DNA of 16,200 bases from G020353235 sp035528295 (GCA_035528295.1 DATKYY010000011.1:1-16200); one strand, 5' to 3'. Counted from the first letter of the stretch, positions 1 to 7,448 are shown. Made by a program: numbers and translations. Notes: a model not told the origin generated them from the letters alone.

Positions 1-714
1 AATCTGAAACAGGTCGGCAAAGTAGTTTGAGCCGTAATTCTGCTGGTAGTTCAGGGCGGCCTGGCGCAGCCCTTCAATGCGGGCATAATGCCGGTTAGTG
101 GTCAGCATCACCTGGGCATGCCCGTGATGAATTGAGGCCCCGGCCCGCCACAGGCAGTTCCAGATAAACAAAAAATACCTGGCTTCTGGTTTTAATTTAT
201 GGGCTCTCTGCGCCCACTCCCAGCCGACATCAATATAGTCAATAACCTGCTCCCGGGAGAAACTAAGGGGGTTGAACTCTTTGAAGATAATAACGCCGTG
301 CAGCCCATCGTACTTGGCCACGTTGCTGGCGGTAACGCAGTGCCGGCCGCTCACCCGCCCGAAGAGGTCTTCCGGGGTATCTTTTTCGGGACAGGCAAAT
401 ATATCATTACGGCGGGCATTTTCAAGCTGGCTCTCGATGCTCTCGGTCTCTCTGGCTAGAATCGGGCGCGAGGCGCGCCGCCGGTTAAACAGGGCGCCCT
501 CGCTGGTTATCTGGTTGGTTACCCGGACAATCAGCTGTTTTTTGACCGCTTCAATTGAGCCGAACTGCTGTTTAACCCAGGGCGCCATGCTCGGTGGGGG
601 GTTTAGCTCGCCGACAGTGGTAGTCACATCATATATTCGCTGGAACAGAGCCTTATCCTGGGGCGGTAATGAAGCGACTATTTCCTCCAGGCGGTCAATA
701 TTTAAATTGGTCAT
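1..714 (-). CDS. GalT-like HIT-superfamily nucleotidyltransferase, partial (3' end outside window)
   Basis: An uninterrupted minus-strand frame of 238 codons starts at the ATG at 714 and runs off the left edge. The segment around residues 187-204 reads ...RAGASIHHGHAQV..., which matches the active-site region of galactose-1-phosphate uridylyltransferase and Ap4A phosphorylase (AGASxxHxHxQ). H197-G-H199-A-Q201 would be the histidine triad variant, with H199 the expected nucleotide-accepting histidine. The preceding stretch (about 125-190) also resembles the GalT core, and C108-P may correspond to part of the GalT N-terminal CPxCP zinc region, although only one Cys is present. The start lies 8 bases after the purH stop with no strong Shine-Dalgarno, suggesting translational coupling. 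The substrate cannot be told: sugar-1-phosphate nucleotidylyl transfer and dinucleotide phosphorolysis are both possible. Being last in a purine operon favours a nucleotide substrate, but that is inference. Confidence 0.8.
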   Translation of the reverse strand, partial: MTNLNIDRLEEIVASLPPQDKALFQRIYDVTTTVGELNPPPSMAPWVKQQFGSIEAVKKQLIVRVTNQITSEGALFNRRRASRPILARETESIESQLENARRNDIFACPEKDTPEDLFGRVSGRHCVTASNVAKYDGLHGVIIFKEFNPLSFSREQVIDYIDVGWEWAQRAHKLKPEARYFLFIWNCLWRAGASIHHGHAQVMLTTNRHYARIEGLRQAALNYQQNYGSNYFADLFQI

Positions 715-722
715 GGTTATGC

Positions 723-2270
723 TTAGTGTCTGAAGTGCCTCTCCCCGGTGAAGACCATGGCGAGGTTGTGCTTGTCCGCCGCCTTGATTGACTCCTCGTC
801 CCTGATGGAACCGCCGGGCTGAATAATGGCGGTTACCCCGCAGGCGGCGGCCAGTTCCACCACATCGGAGAAGGGGAACATGGCATCCGAAGCCAGCACG
901 CTGCCCATGGTCTTGTCCTCGGCCTTTTCTTTAGCGATTTTGGCACTGATGATGCGGCTGGGCTGTCCGGCACCCATGCCCACGATGGTCTTGTCTTTAG
1001 CCAGAACAATGGCATTGGACTTGATATGTTTCACCGCCCGCCAGGCAAAGAGCAGGTCGGCGATTTCGGCCTTGGTTGGCTCACGTTTGGTTACCGTTTT
1101 CAGGTTGACCTTATCTTCGGGCACCGAGTCCGAGCTCTGAATCAGCAGTCCGCCTTTTGCCCGGCGGTAGTCAAAGTAGCCCGGTTCCGCCTTGCCGTAG
1201 CCGGGGGGCAGTTCAGCACGGAGAATGCGCAGGTTTTTCTTCCTTTTTTTTAGTGTTTCCAGTGCCTCAGGCTCGTAATCGGGGGCGATAACTATCTCGT
1301 AGAAGACCGGCCTCATCTCCTCAGCCATAGCCTGGGTGACGGTTCGATTTGAGGCGACAATGCCACCGAAGGCGGACACCGGGTCGCCGGTGAGCGCCCT
1401 GCGGTAGGCTTCGGTGATATCGGGGTGGCTGGCCAGACCGCAGGCGTTGGTGTGCTTGATTATGGCCACGCTGGGGTCGGCGAAGTCGGTAACCACCCCC
1501 CAGGCGGCGTCACCATCCAGAATATTGTTAAAAGAGAGCTCCTTGCCCCATAGCTGCTCCGCCCAGGTGATACCGGTCGGCTTCTTCTCGCCGACGGTAA
1601 GCTCGGCGTAGAAAGCGGCCGGCTGGTGCGGGTTTTCCCCGTAGCGGAGGGCGTAGCGCTTCTTCAGGGCGATGGTCATCTCATCGGGGAAGCCCTCTTT
1701 ATCCTGTCTTAAATATTGGGCGATAGCAGTGTCATATAGCGCCACATGCTGGAAGGCTTTCTGGGCCAGGCGTTTGCGCTCCTCAAGAGGCAGCTCGCCC
1801 TGCTTTAGGTTCTCTATAATTAGCGGATAGTCAGCCGGGTCAACCACCACGATGACGCCGGGGAAGTTCTTGGCGGCGGCGCGAATCATGGTCGGGCCAC
1901 CGATGTCAATATTCTCCAGGGCTTCATCAAGGCTAACCCCCTCTTTGGCTACCGTCTGGACGAAGGGGTAGAGGTTTACCGCCACCAGGTCAATAAGCTC
2001 AATTTTATTCTTGGCCAGTTCCTCAAGGTGGGCGCTCAGGTTGCGCTTGGCAAGCAGGCCGCCGTGAACTGCCGGGTGGAGTGTCTTCACCCGCCCGTTA
2101 AGTATTTCGGGAAAGCCGGTAATCTCGGATACGCTCTTTACCGGCACTTTAGCCTCGGCGAGAGCCTTCTTGGTGCCGCCGGTGGAGAATATCTCATAAC
2201 CCAGCCGGCTTAATTCTTGAGCAAAATCACTTGCCCCCGTCTTGTCAGAGACACTGATAATGGCGCGCAT
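723..2270 (-). CDS. purH: Bifunctional AICAR formyltransferase / IMP cyclohydrolase
   Basis: PurH catalyses the last two steps of IMP synthesis: formylation of AICAR with 10-formyl-THF, then ring closure. The reading frame is 517 codons from a GTG at 2276, but that GTG overlaps the GGAG of the ribosome site. The ATG at 2270 sits at proper spacing behind AAAGGAG, so I use it (515 residues). An N-terminal MGS-like cyclohydrolase domain spans about 1-145 (TLHPAVHGGLLA near 65). The transformylase domain follows, with RYGENPHQPAAFY near 210, SFNNILDGDAAW near 248, the catalytic Lys-His pair in IKHTNACG near 272, and the C-terminal IQPGGSIRDEE and FTGERHFRH. The length is normal for the family and no key motif is missing. 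purM lies 23 bp upstream and the GalT/HIT-like gene 8 bp downstream, all on the same strand. Confidence 0.97.
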   Translation of the reverse strand: MRAIISVSDKTGASDFAQELSRLGYEIFSTGGTKKALAEAKVPVKSVSEITGFPEILNGRVKTLHPAVHGGLLAKRNLSAHLEELAKNKIELIDLVAVNLYPFVQTVAKEGVSLDEALENIDIGGPTMIRAAAKNFPGVIVVVDPADYPLIIENLKQGELPLEERKRLAQKAFQHVALYDTAIAQYLRQDKEGFPDEMTIALKKRYALRYGENPHQPAAFYAELTVGEKKPTGITWAEQLWGKELSFNNILDGDAAWGVVTDFADPSVAIIKHTNACGLASHPDITEAYRRALTGDPVSAFGGIVASNRTVTQAMAEEMRPVFYEIVIAPDYEPEALETLKKRKKNLRILRAELPPGYGKAEPGYFDYRRAKGGLLIQSSDSVPEDKVNLKTVTKREPTKAEIADLLFAWRAVKHIKSNAIVLAKDKTIVGMGAGQPSRIISAKIAKEKAEDKTMGSVLASDAMFPFSDVVELAAACGVTAIIQPGGSIRDEESIKAADKHNLAMVFTGERHFRH

Positions 2271-2293
2271 TGACACTCCTTTCTTTATTTTAA

Positions 2294-3295
2294 CTACTCG
2301 ATAATTACGCGGTCTTTCCCCGCCAGCTTGACCACCTCACCGATAACTTTAGCTTCAGGCAGCTTTTTGGTGAGCTGGCTGGCGTTTTGGGGTGAGCCGA
2401 TAACCACCATGCCAATGCCCATATTAAAAACCCGGTACATCTCATCCCGGTCAACGTTGCCCCGCTGCTGGATGAGCTGGAAGATGGGCGGCACCGGCCA
2501 GGTCTTTGCGTTAAATCTGGCGGCTAAGCCCGGCGGCAGAACGCGGGGCACATTGCCGATAAGCCCACCGCCGGTGATATGGGCCAGGCCCTTAATCAGG
2601 GGCAGCCGCGGCTTTAGCTGGTGGTAGTAGCTGCGGTGGGGCTCAAGGAGCTCCTCACCCAGCGGGCGGCCCAGTTCGGGGAAGTTCTGGTTAAATTCTT
2701 CAGCCTTGAAGAGCCGGCGCACCAGCGAGTAGCCGTTGGTATGCAGCCCGCTGGAGGGTAAGCCGATGATGCTATCGCCAGCGGCGATTGACTGGCCGGT
2801 GATAATCTTCTCTTTCTCCACCACCCCGATGACGAAGCCGACCAGGTCATAGTCTTCGCCGGCGTAAAGCCCGGGCATCTCGGCGGTTTCCCCGCCGATG
2901 AGGGCACAGCCGACCTCGCGGCAGGCCTGGGCCAGTCCCTGGGCGATGGCGCCTACCTGCTCGGCAAGCAGCTTGCCCATGGCAATGTAGTCCAGAAAGA
3001 AGAGGGGCTCCGCCCCGCAGGTGAGGATGTCATTAACACAGTGATTGACGATGTCAATGCCGACGGTATTGTGCCTGCCCAGAGCCGAGGCAATCTTGAG
3101 TTTGGTGCCGACACCGTCAACACTGGACACCAGCACCGGGTGCTGGTACCCCTTGAACTCAAAGAGGCCGCCGAAAAAGCCGACGCCACCCAGTACCTCG
3201 GGGCGGGAGGTAGAGCGGGCATGCCGGGCGATTAGCTCCTTGGCTTTAGCGGCAATATCAAGGCTGACACCGGCTTTAGCATAGGTTTCTTTAAT
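2294..3295 (-). CDS. purM: Phosphoribosylformylglycinamidine cyclo-ligase (AIR synthetase), ATT start proposed
   Basis: PurM converts FGAM to AIR using ATP, the fifth step of purine synthesis. Visible motifs are SSVDGVGTKLK (near 57-67), GGETAEMPG (near 134), PSSGLHTNGYSLVRR, ITGGGLIGN and FNMGIGMVVI. The first GTG in frame, at 3136, falls inside the conserved VLVSSVDGVGTK segment. Upstream in the same frame lie 53 more residues that include the family's Gly-rich GGVGFFGGLFEF stretch, with no ATG, GTG or TTG codon before an in-frame TAA. The best start is ATT at 3295-3293. It has AAGGAGG eight bases upstream, overlaps the preceding gene's TAA (ATTAA), and begins KETYAKAGVS as PurM proteins usually do. 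That gives 333 residues, close to normal length. A sequence error of ATG to ATT is the main alternative. purH follows 23 bp downstream. Confidence 0.93.
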   Translation of the reverse strand: MKETYAKAGVSLDIAAKAKELIARHARSTSRPEVLGGVGFFGGLFEFKGYQHPVLVSSVDGVGTKLKIASALGRHNTVGIDIVNHCVNDILTCGAEPLFFLDYIAMGKLLAEQVGAIAQGLAQACREVGCALIGGETAEMPGLYAGEDYDLVGFVIGVVEKEKIITGQSIAAGDSIIGLPSSGLHTNGYSLVRRLFKAEEFNQNFPELGRPLGEELLEPHRSYYHQLKPRLPLIKGLAHITGGGLIGNVPRVLPPGLAARFNAKTWPVPPIFQLIQQRGNVDRDEMYRVFNMGIGMVVIGSPQNASQLTKKLPEAKVIGEVVKLAGKDRVIIE

Positions 3296-4412
3296 CTGCC
3301 TTACCTCCTTTAGTAGCTGGTTTCTTTAATGGGATTTCGGTTTCGGTCATATGCTGGTGCACATACTTGTAGATTTCGACAACGACGGCGGTCAGCGGCA
3401 CTGCCAGTATCAGTCCCCAGAAGCCGGCAAACTTGGCTCCCAGAACAAGCAGGACGATGACAACCGCCGGGTGTATCCGCAGATATCCCCCTTGCACCCG
3501 GGGGACGAGCAGTGTATTTTCCAGAAGTTGAACCACCAGAAAGAGAACGGCTACCCAGATTGCCTTTTCCGGGACTATGGCCAGGGTTACTATCACCGCG
3601 GTGATACCGCCGATCCAGGGCCCCAGTATCGGGATGAGTTCAGTTATACCGGCAAAGGCGGCTAGCACCGGAGCCAGTTCTATTTCTAAGATGAGCAAGC
3701 CGATGAAAACGAGGTAGGCCACCACAAAGCCGAGTACCAGCTGGGCGCGAATATATCGTCCCAGCACCCCTTCAAAAATTGAGCTGATATTTCGGACGTG
3801 TTCCGCTACCGGTGGTGGGAAAGCGGCATAAAAACCGTTCTTTAGCTTTTCCGAATCCTTCAAGAGGTAGAAGAGAAAGACGGGTAAGGCAGCGAAACCG
3901 AAAATTAAGCCAAAGGTGGCTGGTATGAACGAGACGCCGGTCAGGAAGATACCCTTGATGGCGGCGCCGCCGGCGGCGCCCACTTCCAGCATAAAGTCAT
4001 AGACCTGCTGTTGCGCCTCTATGGGAAATTGCTGCTGGAAGAGCTGGGCAACATGCTCCAGTTCCCACAGACCGCGGGCGATGAACTGGGGGGCATCGTT
4101 TATCAGCACATAAAGGGCATTAACGACGGCACTGATGAGAAAGTAGGAGAGGATGCCGGCTATGGACAGCATGACGATGAAAATAATTATTATCAGGGAG
4201 ACCCGCTTGGACTGTTGCCACCTGCCTTTGGCCGGCAGCCTTTGCTCAATCCACGAAATCACGGGGAGTAAGAGGTAGGCAAGCACCAGCCCGGCGGCAA
4301 AGGGGAGTATGACACTTCTCAACGCATAGAGAAGCCAGAATACGATTACCAGCCCTACTATCAGTAATATCAGGGGTCGGTGTCTGCTGAATGTACTCCC
4401 TGCTGTGGTCAA
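3291..4412 (-). CDS. AI-2E family transporter (YdiK/TqsA-type permease)
   Basis: A protein of about 373 residues with roughly seven to eight hydrophobic segments, arranged as in the AI-2E transporter (PF01594-type) family. There is an N-terminal helical pair, a central soluble stretch rich in Gln (about 100-150), and a C-terminal bundle with the family signatures GPWIGG and LVPRVQGGYLRIHPAVV. Family members export autoinducer-2 or other solutes, or act as Na+/H+ antiporters; the substrate here is unknown. The frame opens at TTG 4418, which directly abuts GCGAGG. The TTG at 4412 lies six bases after that GAGG and is the more plausible start, since an in-frame TGA precedes it and no ATG is near. 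The tail is basic (KKPATKGGK). The stop TAA shares bases with the proposed ATT start of purM, so the two genes are probably translationally coupled. Confidence 0.88.
   Translation of the reverse strand: MTTAGSTFSRHRPLILLIVGLVIVFWLLYALRSVILPFAAGLVLAYLLLPVISWIEQRLPAKGRWQQSKRVSLIIIIFIVMLSIAGILSYFLISAVVNALYVLINDAPQFIARGLWELEHVAQLFQQQFPIEAQQQVYDFMLEVGAAGGAAIKGIFLTGVSFIPATFGLIFGFAALPVFLFYLLKDSEKLKNGFYAAFPPPVAEHVRNISSIFEGVLGRYIRAQLVLGFVVAYLVFIGLLILEIELAPVLAAFAGITELIPILGPWIGGITAVIVTLAIVPEKAIWVAVLFLVVQLLENTLLVPRVQGGYLRIHPAVVIVLLVLGAKFAGFWGLILAVPLTAVVVEIYKYVHQHMTETEIPLKKPATKGGKAD
3304..3310 (-). promoter_or_regulatory. Ribosome binding site that supports the purM ATT start
   Basis: On the minus strand AAGGAGG is followed by eight bases and then ATT at 3295. 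It lies inside the last codons of the upstream permease gene. No other start codon in any useful frame follows at a suitable distance. Confidence 0.7.
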
Positions 4413-4526
4413 GTTCAACCTCGCTCATCTCAGGCTAACATCAGCTACCCAGGCGCTTAAAAGGCTCTGGCTCAGGCGATACCAGTAATCATTTTTGGTT
4501 CCGGGATAGACTTCTGGCTAACCAGT

Positions 4527-4781
4527 CTATGATTCGGGCTGCGCCGGTTTCCTGGCCTCCTCCATCTTAGCCTCTGCCTTCTTCTTCGCTTCGGCGGCGC
4601 TTTCTTTCACCTTTTCGGCAGCCTCGGCCGCCTTCTCCTGCATCTCTTCCGCCTTCCCCTTCATTAGCTCTCTGGTTTCCTTCCCGGTGCGGGGGGCATA
4701 GAGAAAGCCGATGGCTAAACCAATGGCCACGCCGACTACAAACCCGAAACCCGAGCCGACGCCGATATCTTTGTCACTCAT
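4527..4781 (-). CDS. YtxH-like small membrane protein
   Basis: An 84-residue protein with one Gly-rich hydrophobic segment (about 8-29), then the YtxH-family hallmark LYAPRTGKETRE, then a long Lys/Glu/Ala-rich helix predicted as a coiled coil (about 38-80). YtxH-family proteins are membrane-anchored, often stress-associated and of unclear function. The ATG at 4781 lies behind AAGGAGGGAGG, which is embedded in the end of the upstream gene. The two genes overlap by eight bases, so they are co-translated. A small imperfect hairpin (CTGG/CCAG) directly follows the stop, and 108 bp separate this gene from the permease. Confidence 0.85.
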   Translation of the reverse strand: MSDKDIGVGSGFGFVVGVAIGLAIGFLYAPRTGKETRELMKGKAEEMQEKAAEAAEKVKESAAEAKKKAEAKMEEARKPAQPES

Positions 4782-5064
4782 CTTTTTTGCCTCCCTCCTT
4801 TTTGCAAAATAGTCTGCTGATAGCGTTAACCCCCTGCCTTACGCCCTGAATAAAGGCCACCACCTGAATTAGAGGCTTGGCGACTTCATTGGTCACATAG
4901 TTTGAAATCCCGGCGATATTCTGCGAGGTAGTTTTAATTGAGTCCAATATAACCTTGGCCCGCCGGTAGAGTAAAAAAGTCAGCACGGCGATGAAGAGGA
5001 GTACTATGATTACTAAGACTCCGGCAATAGAGATAATCAGGTCACGGAACCAGTCAATGCTCAT
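4774..5064 (-). CDS. Small one-TM protein, DUF948-like
   Basis: A 96-residue protein with an N-terminal transmembrane helix (about 9-33, very rich in I/V/L), then an amphipathic region (KVILDSIKTTSQNIAGISNY) and a basic tail ending KKEGGKKDE. The layout resembles DUF948-type proteins, which are often encoded beside YtxH proteins and are proposed to form membrane-anchored coiled coils. This is resemblance, not a firm family call. The ATG at 5064 has GGAGG eight bases upstream. It is the first gene behind the promoter at 5096-5123. Confidence 0.75.
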   Translation of the reverse strand: MSIDWFRDLIISIAGVLVIIVLLFIAVLTFLLYRRAKVILDSIKTTSQNIAGISNYVTNEVAKPLIQVVAFIQGVRQGVNAISRLFCKKEGGKKDE

Positions 5065-5095
5065 AGATGGTGCCTCCGCTTTTATACTTTACTCT

Positions 5096-5123
5096 ATTGT
5101 ATCACCAATGGCTAGTGTGTAAA
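5096..5123 (-). promoter_or_regulatory. Sigma-70-type promoter of the DUF948-ytxH-permease-purM-purH-HIT operon
   Basis: On the minus strand the -35 is TTTACA (5123-5118) and the -10 is TACAAT (5101-5096), with 16 bases between. Each differs from consensus at one position. The predicted start of transcription is near 5089, about 25 bases before the first gene's ATG. It lies in the 103 bp gap after the purF stop, where I see no terminator hairpin, so purF read-through is also possible. Confidence 0.65.
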
Positions 5124-5167
5124 GAGGGGGCAGGTGGGTGGCGTGAACGAGCCGGAATGTTTTGGGC

Positions 5168-6589
5168 TTACTGCTTATTCAGGTAGTAGGGCGGGAGGTC
5201 CTGCCGTGACATAGTCTCCAGCGCCAGCTTGTCCATCTCAAGCTGTACCGGTATCGGGTAATCACCGGTGAAGCAGGCCAAGCAGAAAATGTCTTTGGGC
5301 AGGGCGACCGCTTTAATCAGACCGGGGATGCTGAGGTAACCCAGCGAGTCAGCGCCGATGAAGTCCCTGACCTCGGGCACGGTTTTTTGGGCGGCAATGA
5401 GCTCCCAGCGGGTAGCCATATCTACCCCGAAGAAGCAGGGGTAGCGGATGGGTGGTGCGCAAATGCGCATATGTATCTCTTTGGTGCCCGCTTTTTTCAG
5501 TAGCTCGACCACCTTGGGAGTGGTGGTACCGCGCACAATGCTATCGTCAACCACCACCACCCTTTTGCCGTTCAGCATTTCGGGCAGGGGGTTGAATTTC
5601 AGCTTGACGCCGAGGTCTCTGATGCGCTGGTCGGGCTCAATGAAGGTGCGCCACATGTAGCGGTTCTTGAGCAGTGCTTCTCTTATCAGTATTTTTGACT
5701 TATAGGAATAACCGAAGCCAGCCGCGGTAGCCGAGTCGGGTACCCCCATCACCAGGTCGGCGTCTACCGGGTGTTCCTCAGCCAGCCCTTCCCCCATTGC
5801 CAGTCGGGCTGAGTATAGCAACCGGCCATTAATCACGCTATCGGGACGGGCAAAATAGATAAACTCAAAGATGCATAGCGCCCTTCTCTCGGACTCTCCC
5901 TGGTAGCTATCAACGCCGTTTTCGGTAATGGCGACTATCTCCCCCGGCTCAACCTCCCGGGTAAAGGTGGCGCCAATATGGTCGAGGGCGCAGCTCTCGG
6001 AAGCGATAACCCAGCTGCTGTTAATCGTGCCCAGGCATAGCGGGCGCACCCCGAAGGGGTCTCGAACCGCGAACAGGCTGTCTTTGGTCATCAGGACAAA
6101 AGAGTAAGCCCCTTGCAGGCGGTGGGTGGCGTATCTTATCTTGTCCCGCCAGCTTTTGGCTGGGGCGGAGAGGATAAGGTTAGCGATAACCTCGGTATCG
6201 GTGGTGGTGCAGAATTCGTAGCCCTGGTCGGACAGCTCTTCACGGAGGTGCTTGGCATTGATGATATTGCCGTTGTGGGCGATGGCAATCGGGTCTGAGT
6301 CCGGACCGACCACGAGGGGCTGGGCATTATATATCTGGCTGGAGCCCATGGTGGAATAGCGGTTGTGGCCGATGGCAATATTGCCTTTGAGATGGCTCAG
6401 GGAGTGCTCGTCAAATACGTGGGTGACCATTCCCATATCAGCATAGACCAGGATGTCCTTGCCATCGGTGGTGGCAATACCGGCACTCTCCTGACCACGA
6501 TGCTGAAGAGCGAATAAAGCGAAATAGGTAAGGCGAGCTACATCCTCGCCGGGGGCGTATATACCAAAAACGCCGCAACTTTCGTGCAA
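5168..6589 (-). CDS. purF: Amidophosphoribosyltransferase (Fe-S type)
   Basis: PurF performs the committed step of purine synthesis, PRPP plus glutamine to phosphoribosylamine. The 473-residue product begins MHESCGVFGIY. Cys5 would be the Ntn glutaminase nucleophile, so a four-residue leader must be removed. Glutaminase motifs are LQHRGQESAGI (29-39), GHNRYST (74-80) and AHNGNI. The PRPP loop is VVVDDSIVRGTT (345-356). Four cysteines at 239, 385, 436 and 439 (FCLAC at the end) match the [4Fe-4S] ligands of the Bacillus subtilis enzyme, so this is the O2-sensitive, Fe-S type rather than the E. coli type. The start is TTG at 6589, with AAAGG nine bases upstream; an in-frame TGA excludes a longer ATG start. 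It has its own promoter. Confidence 0.97.
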   Translation of the reverse strand: MHESCGVFGIYAPGEDVARLTYFALFALQHRGQESAGIATTDGKDILVYADMGMVTHVFDEHSLSHLKGNIAIGHNRYSTMGSSQIYNAQPLVVGPDSDPIAIAHNGNIINAKHLREELSDQGYEFCTTTDTEVIANLILSAPAKSWRDKIRYATHRLQGAYSFVLMTKDSLFAVRDPFGVRPLCLGTINSSWVIASESCALDHIGATFTREVEPGEIVAITENGVDSYQGESERRALCIFEFIYFARPDSVINGRLLYSARLAMGEGLAEEHPVDADLVMGVPDSATAAGFGYSYKSKILIREALLKNRYMWRTFIEPDQRIRDLGVKLKFNPLPEMLNGKRVVVVDDSIVRGTTTPKVVELLKKAGTKEIHMRICAPPIRYPCFFGVDMATRWELIAAQKTVPEVRDFIGADSLGYLSIPGLIKAVALPKDIFCLACFTGDYPIPVQLEMDKLALETMSRQDLPPYYLNKQ

Positions 6590-6618
6590 TACTGCCTGCC
6601 TTTCAATTTGCCATATTC

Positions 6619-6648
6619 ATTATAGACGATGTCCCGTAGCTCAGTCAA
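6619..6648 (-). promoter_or_regulatory. purF promoter
   Basis: Minus-strand TTGACT (6648-6643), 18 bases, then a perfect TATAAT (6624-6619). Transcription would start near 6612, about 22 bases before the TTG of purF. No clear operator or riboswitch fits in so short a leader. Confidence 0.7.
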
Positions 6649-6666
6649 TTTGCCGGAATCAGCTTT

Positions 6667-7350
6667 TTACCGGCCAAGATAGCTCTTATCTATATCGCCA
6701 GTATTAGAATAGCCTCGCTTTTCCCAGTAGCCGCGGTAATCAACATCGTCCGACAATTCGATTTTGGTTATCCACTTTATCCATTTATAGCCCCACTTGC
6801 TTTCGGCAACGAGCTGAAAAGGAAAGCCCCTTTGCGGGGGAAGGGCAACCTCGTTCATCTTATAGGCCATTAATATGTCGTTGTCCCTGATGTAATCAAG
6901 GGGAAACGAAGTGGTATAGCCGTCATAGGCGTGGAAGATGACCACCTCGGCATCTGGCTGGGGATTGGCTGCTTCAATCAAGTCTCTGACCAGCACCCCT
7001 TCCCAGAGGATAATCACACTCCACCCCTCCACGCAGTTCAGTCTGACCACTTTCTTATAGGGCTGGTTCTGGTCGATAACCTCGTCGAAGGTAAAAATTT
7101 TGGGCTCACTGACCAGGCCGCTAATCTCAAGCTGGTAGCTCTCAATATCGATAAATTGGGGGCCTTTTATCGAATTTTCCCGGAAATCGTTTATCGAGGA
7201 GAGTTTTTCACCCTGGTATTCCCTGACCTGTACCGCGGCCAGCTCCTCGGCTACCTGACCACGCCGGAACAGGGCGCAGCCGCTGAGGGGCAGCCAGACT
7301 GCCGACAGCATAAAAATCAGGGCGGTAGTAGTAATTACTATTCTTTTCAT
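6667..7350 (-). CDS. Lipoprotein with sulfite-oxidase/MsrP-type molybdopterin-binding fold
   Basis: A 227-residue protein. Residues 1-25 form a lipoprotein signal peptide (hydrophobic core, then the lipobox LSGC with C25), so it is anchored on the outer face of the cytoplasmic membrane. The rest matches the oxidoreductase molybdopterin-binding domain (PF00174 type). VVRLNCVEGW carries C106 at the place of the Mo-coordinating cysteine. RGFPFQLV...KWGYKWIKWITKIEL is the typical late segment of this fold. There is no C-terminal dimerisation domain and no fused haem domain. The signal has no twin-arginine motif (MKRIVITTT), which is odd for a protein that would normally fold around its cofactor in the cytoplasm. 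The partner and substrate are unknown. The ATG at 7350 has a G-rich ribosome site (GGGGGG). The next gene on this strand is purF, which has its own promoter. Confidence 0.85.
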   Translation of the reverse strand: MKRIVITTTALIFMLSAVWLPLSGCALFRRGQVAEELAAVQVREYQGEKLSSINDFRENSIKGPQFIDIESYQLEISGLVSEPKIFTFDEVIDQNQPYKKVVRLNCVEGWSVIILWEGVLVRDLIEAANPQPDAEVVIFHAYDGYTTSFPLDYIRDNDILMAYKMNEVALPPQRGFPFQLVAESKWGYKWIKWITKIELSDDVDYRGYWEKRGYSNTGDIDKSYLGR

Positions 7351-7411
7351 CTAACCCCCCACCCCAGTTAAATTAGCCGTCTATTAGAGTCGTACACTGA
7401 AATTTTAACAC

Positions 7412-7443
7412 CTGGCTTGCCGCCAGTCTGTGACCAAAGTCAC
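7412..7443. repeat. Two short inverted repeats between tlyA and the lipoprotein gene
   Basis: CTGGC-5 bases-GCCAG at 7412-7426 and GTGAC-CAAA-GTCAC at 7430-7443 sit side by side in the 98 bp gap after the tlyA stop. They could be a weak terminator for tlyA or operator sites for the lipoprotein gene. No T-run follows, so neither role is firm. Confidence 0.3.
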
Positions 7444-7448
7444 TGTTT

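Noticed and set aside
199..733. Two plus-strand open frames at the left edge
   Set aside because: They are antisense to the GalT/HIT-like gene, which has a recognisable active-site motif and operon context; the plus-strand products have no family features.
2953..3222. Minus-strand frame with an ATG at 3222 that might supply the missing start of purM
   Set aside because: It is in a different frame, and its product (Pro/Ser/Ala-rich) does not look like PurM. The PurM N-terminus is readable in the purM frame itself.
4246..4428. 60-codon minus-strand frame starting MSEVELDHS over the permease start
   Set aside because: It overlaps the permease N-terminus in another frame and has no family features. 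The permease frame encodes clear membrane helices through the same bases.
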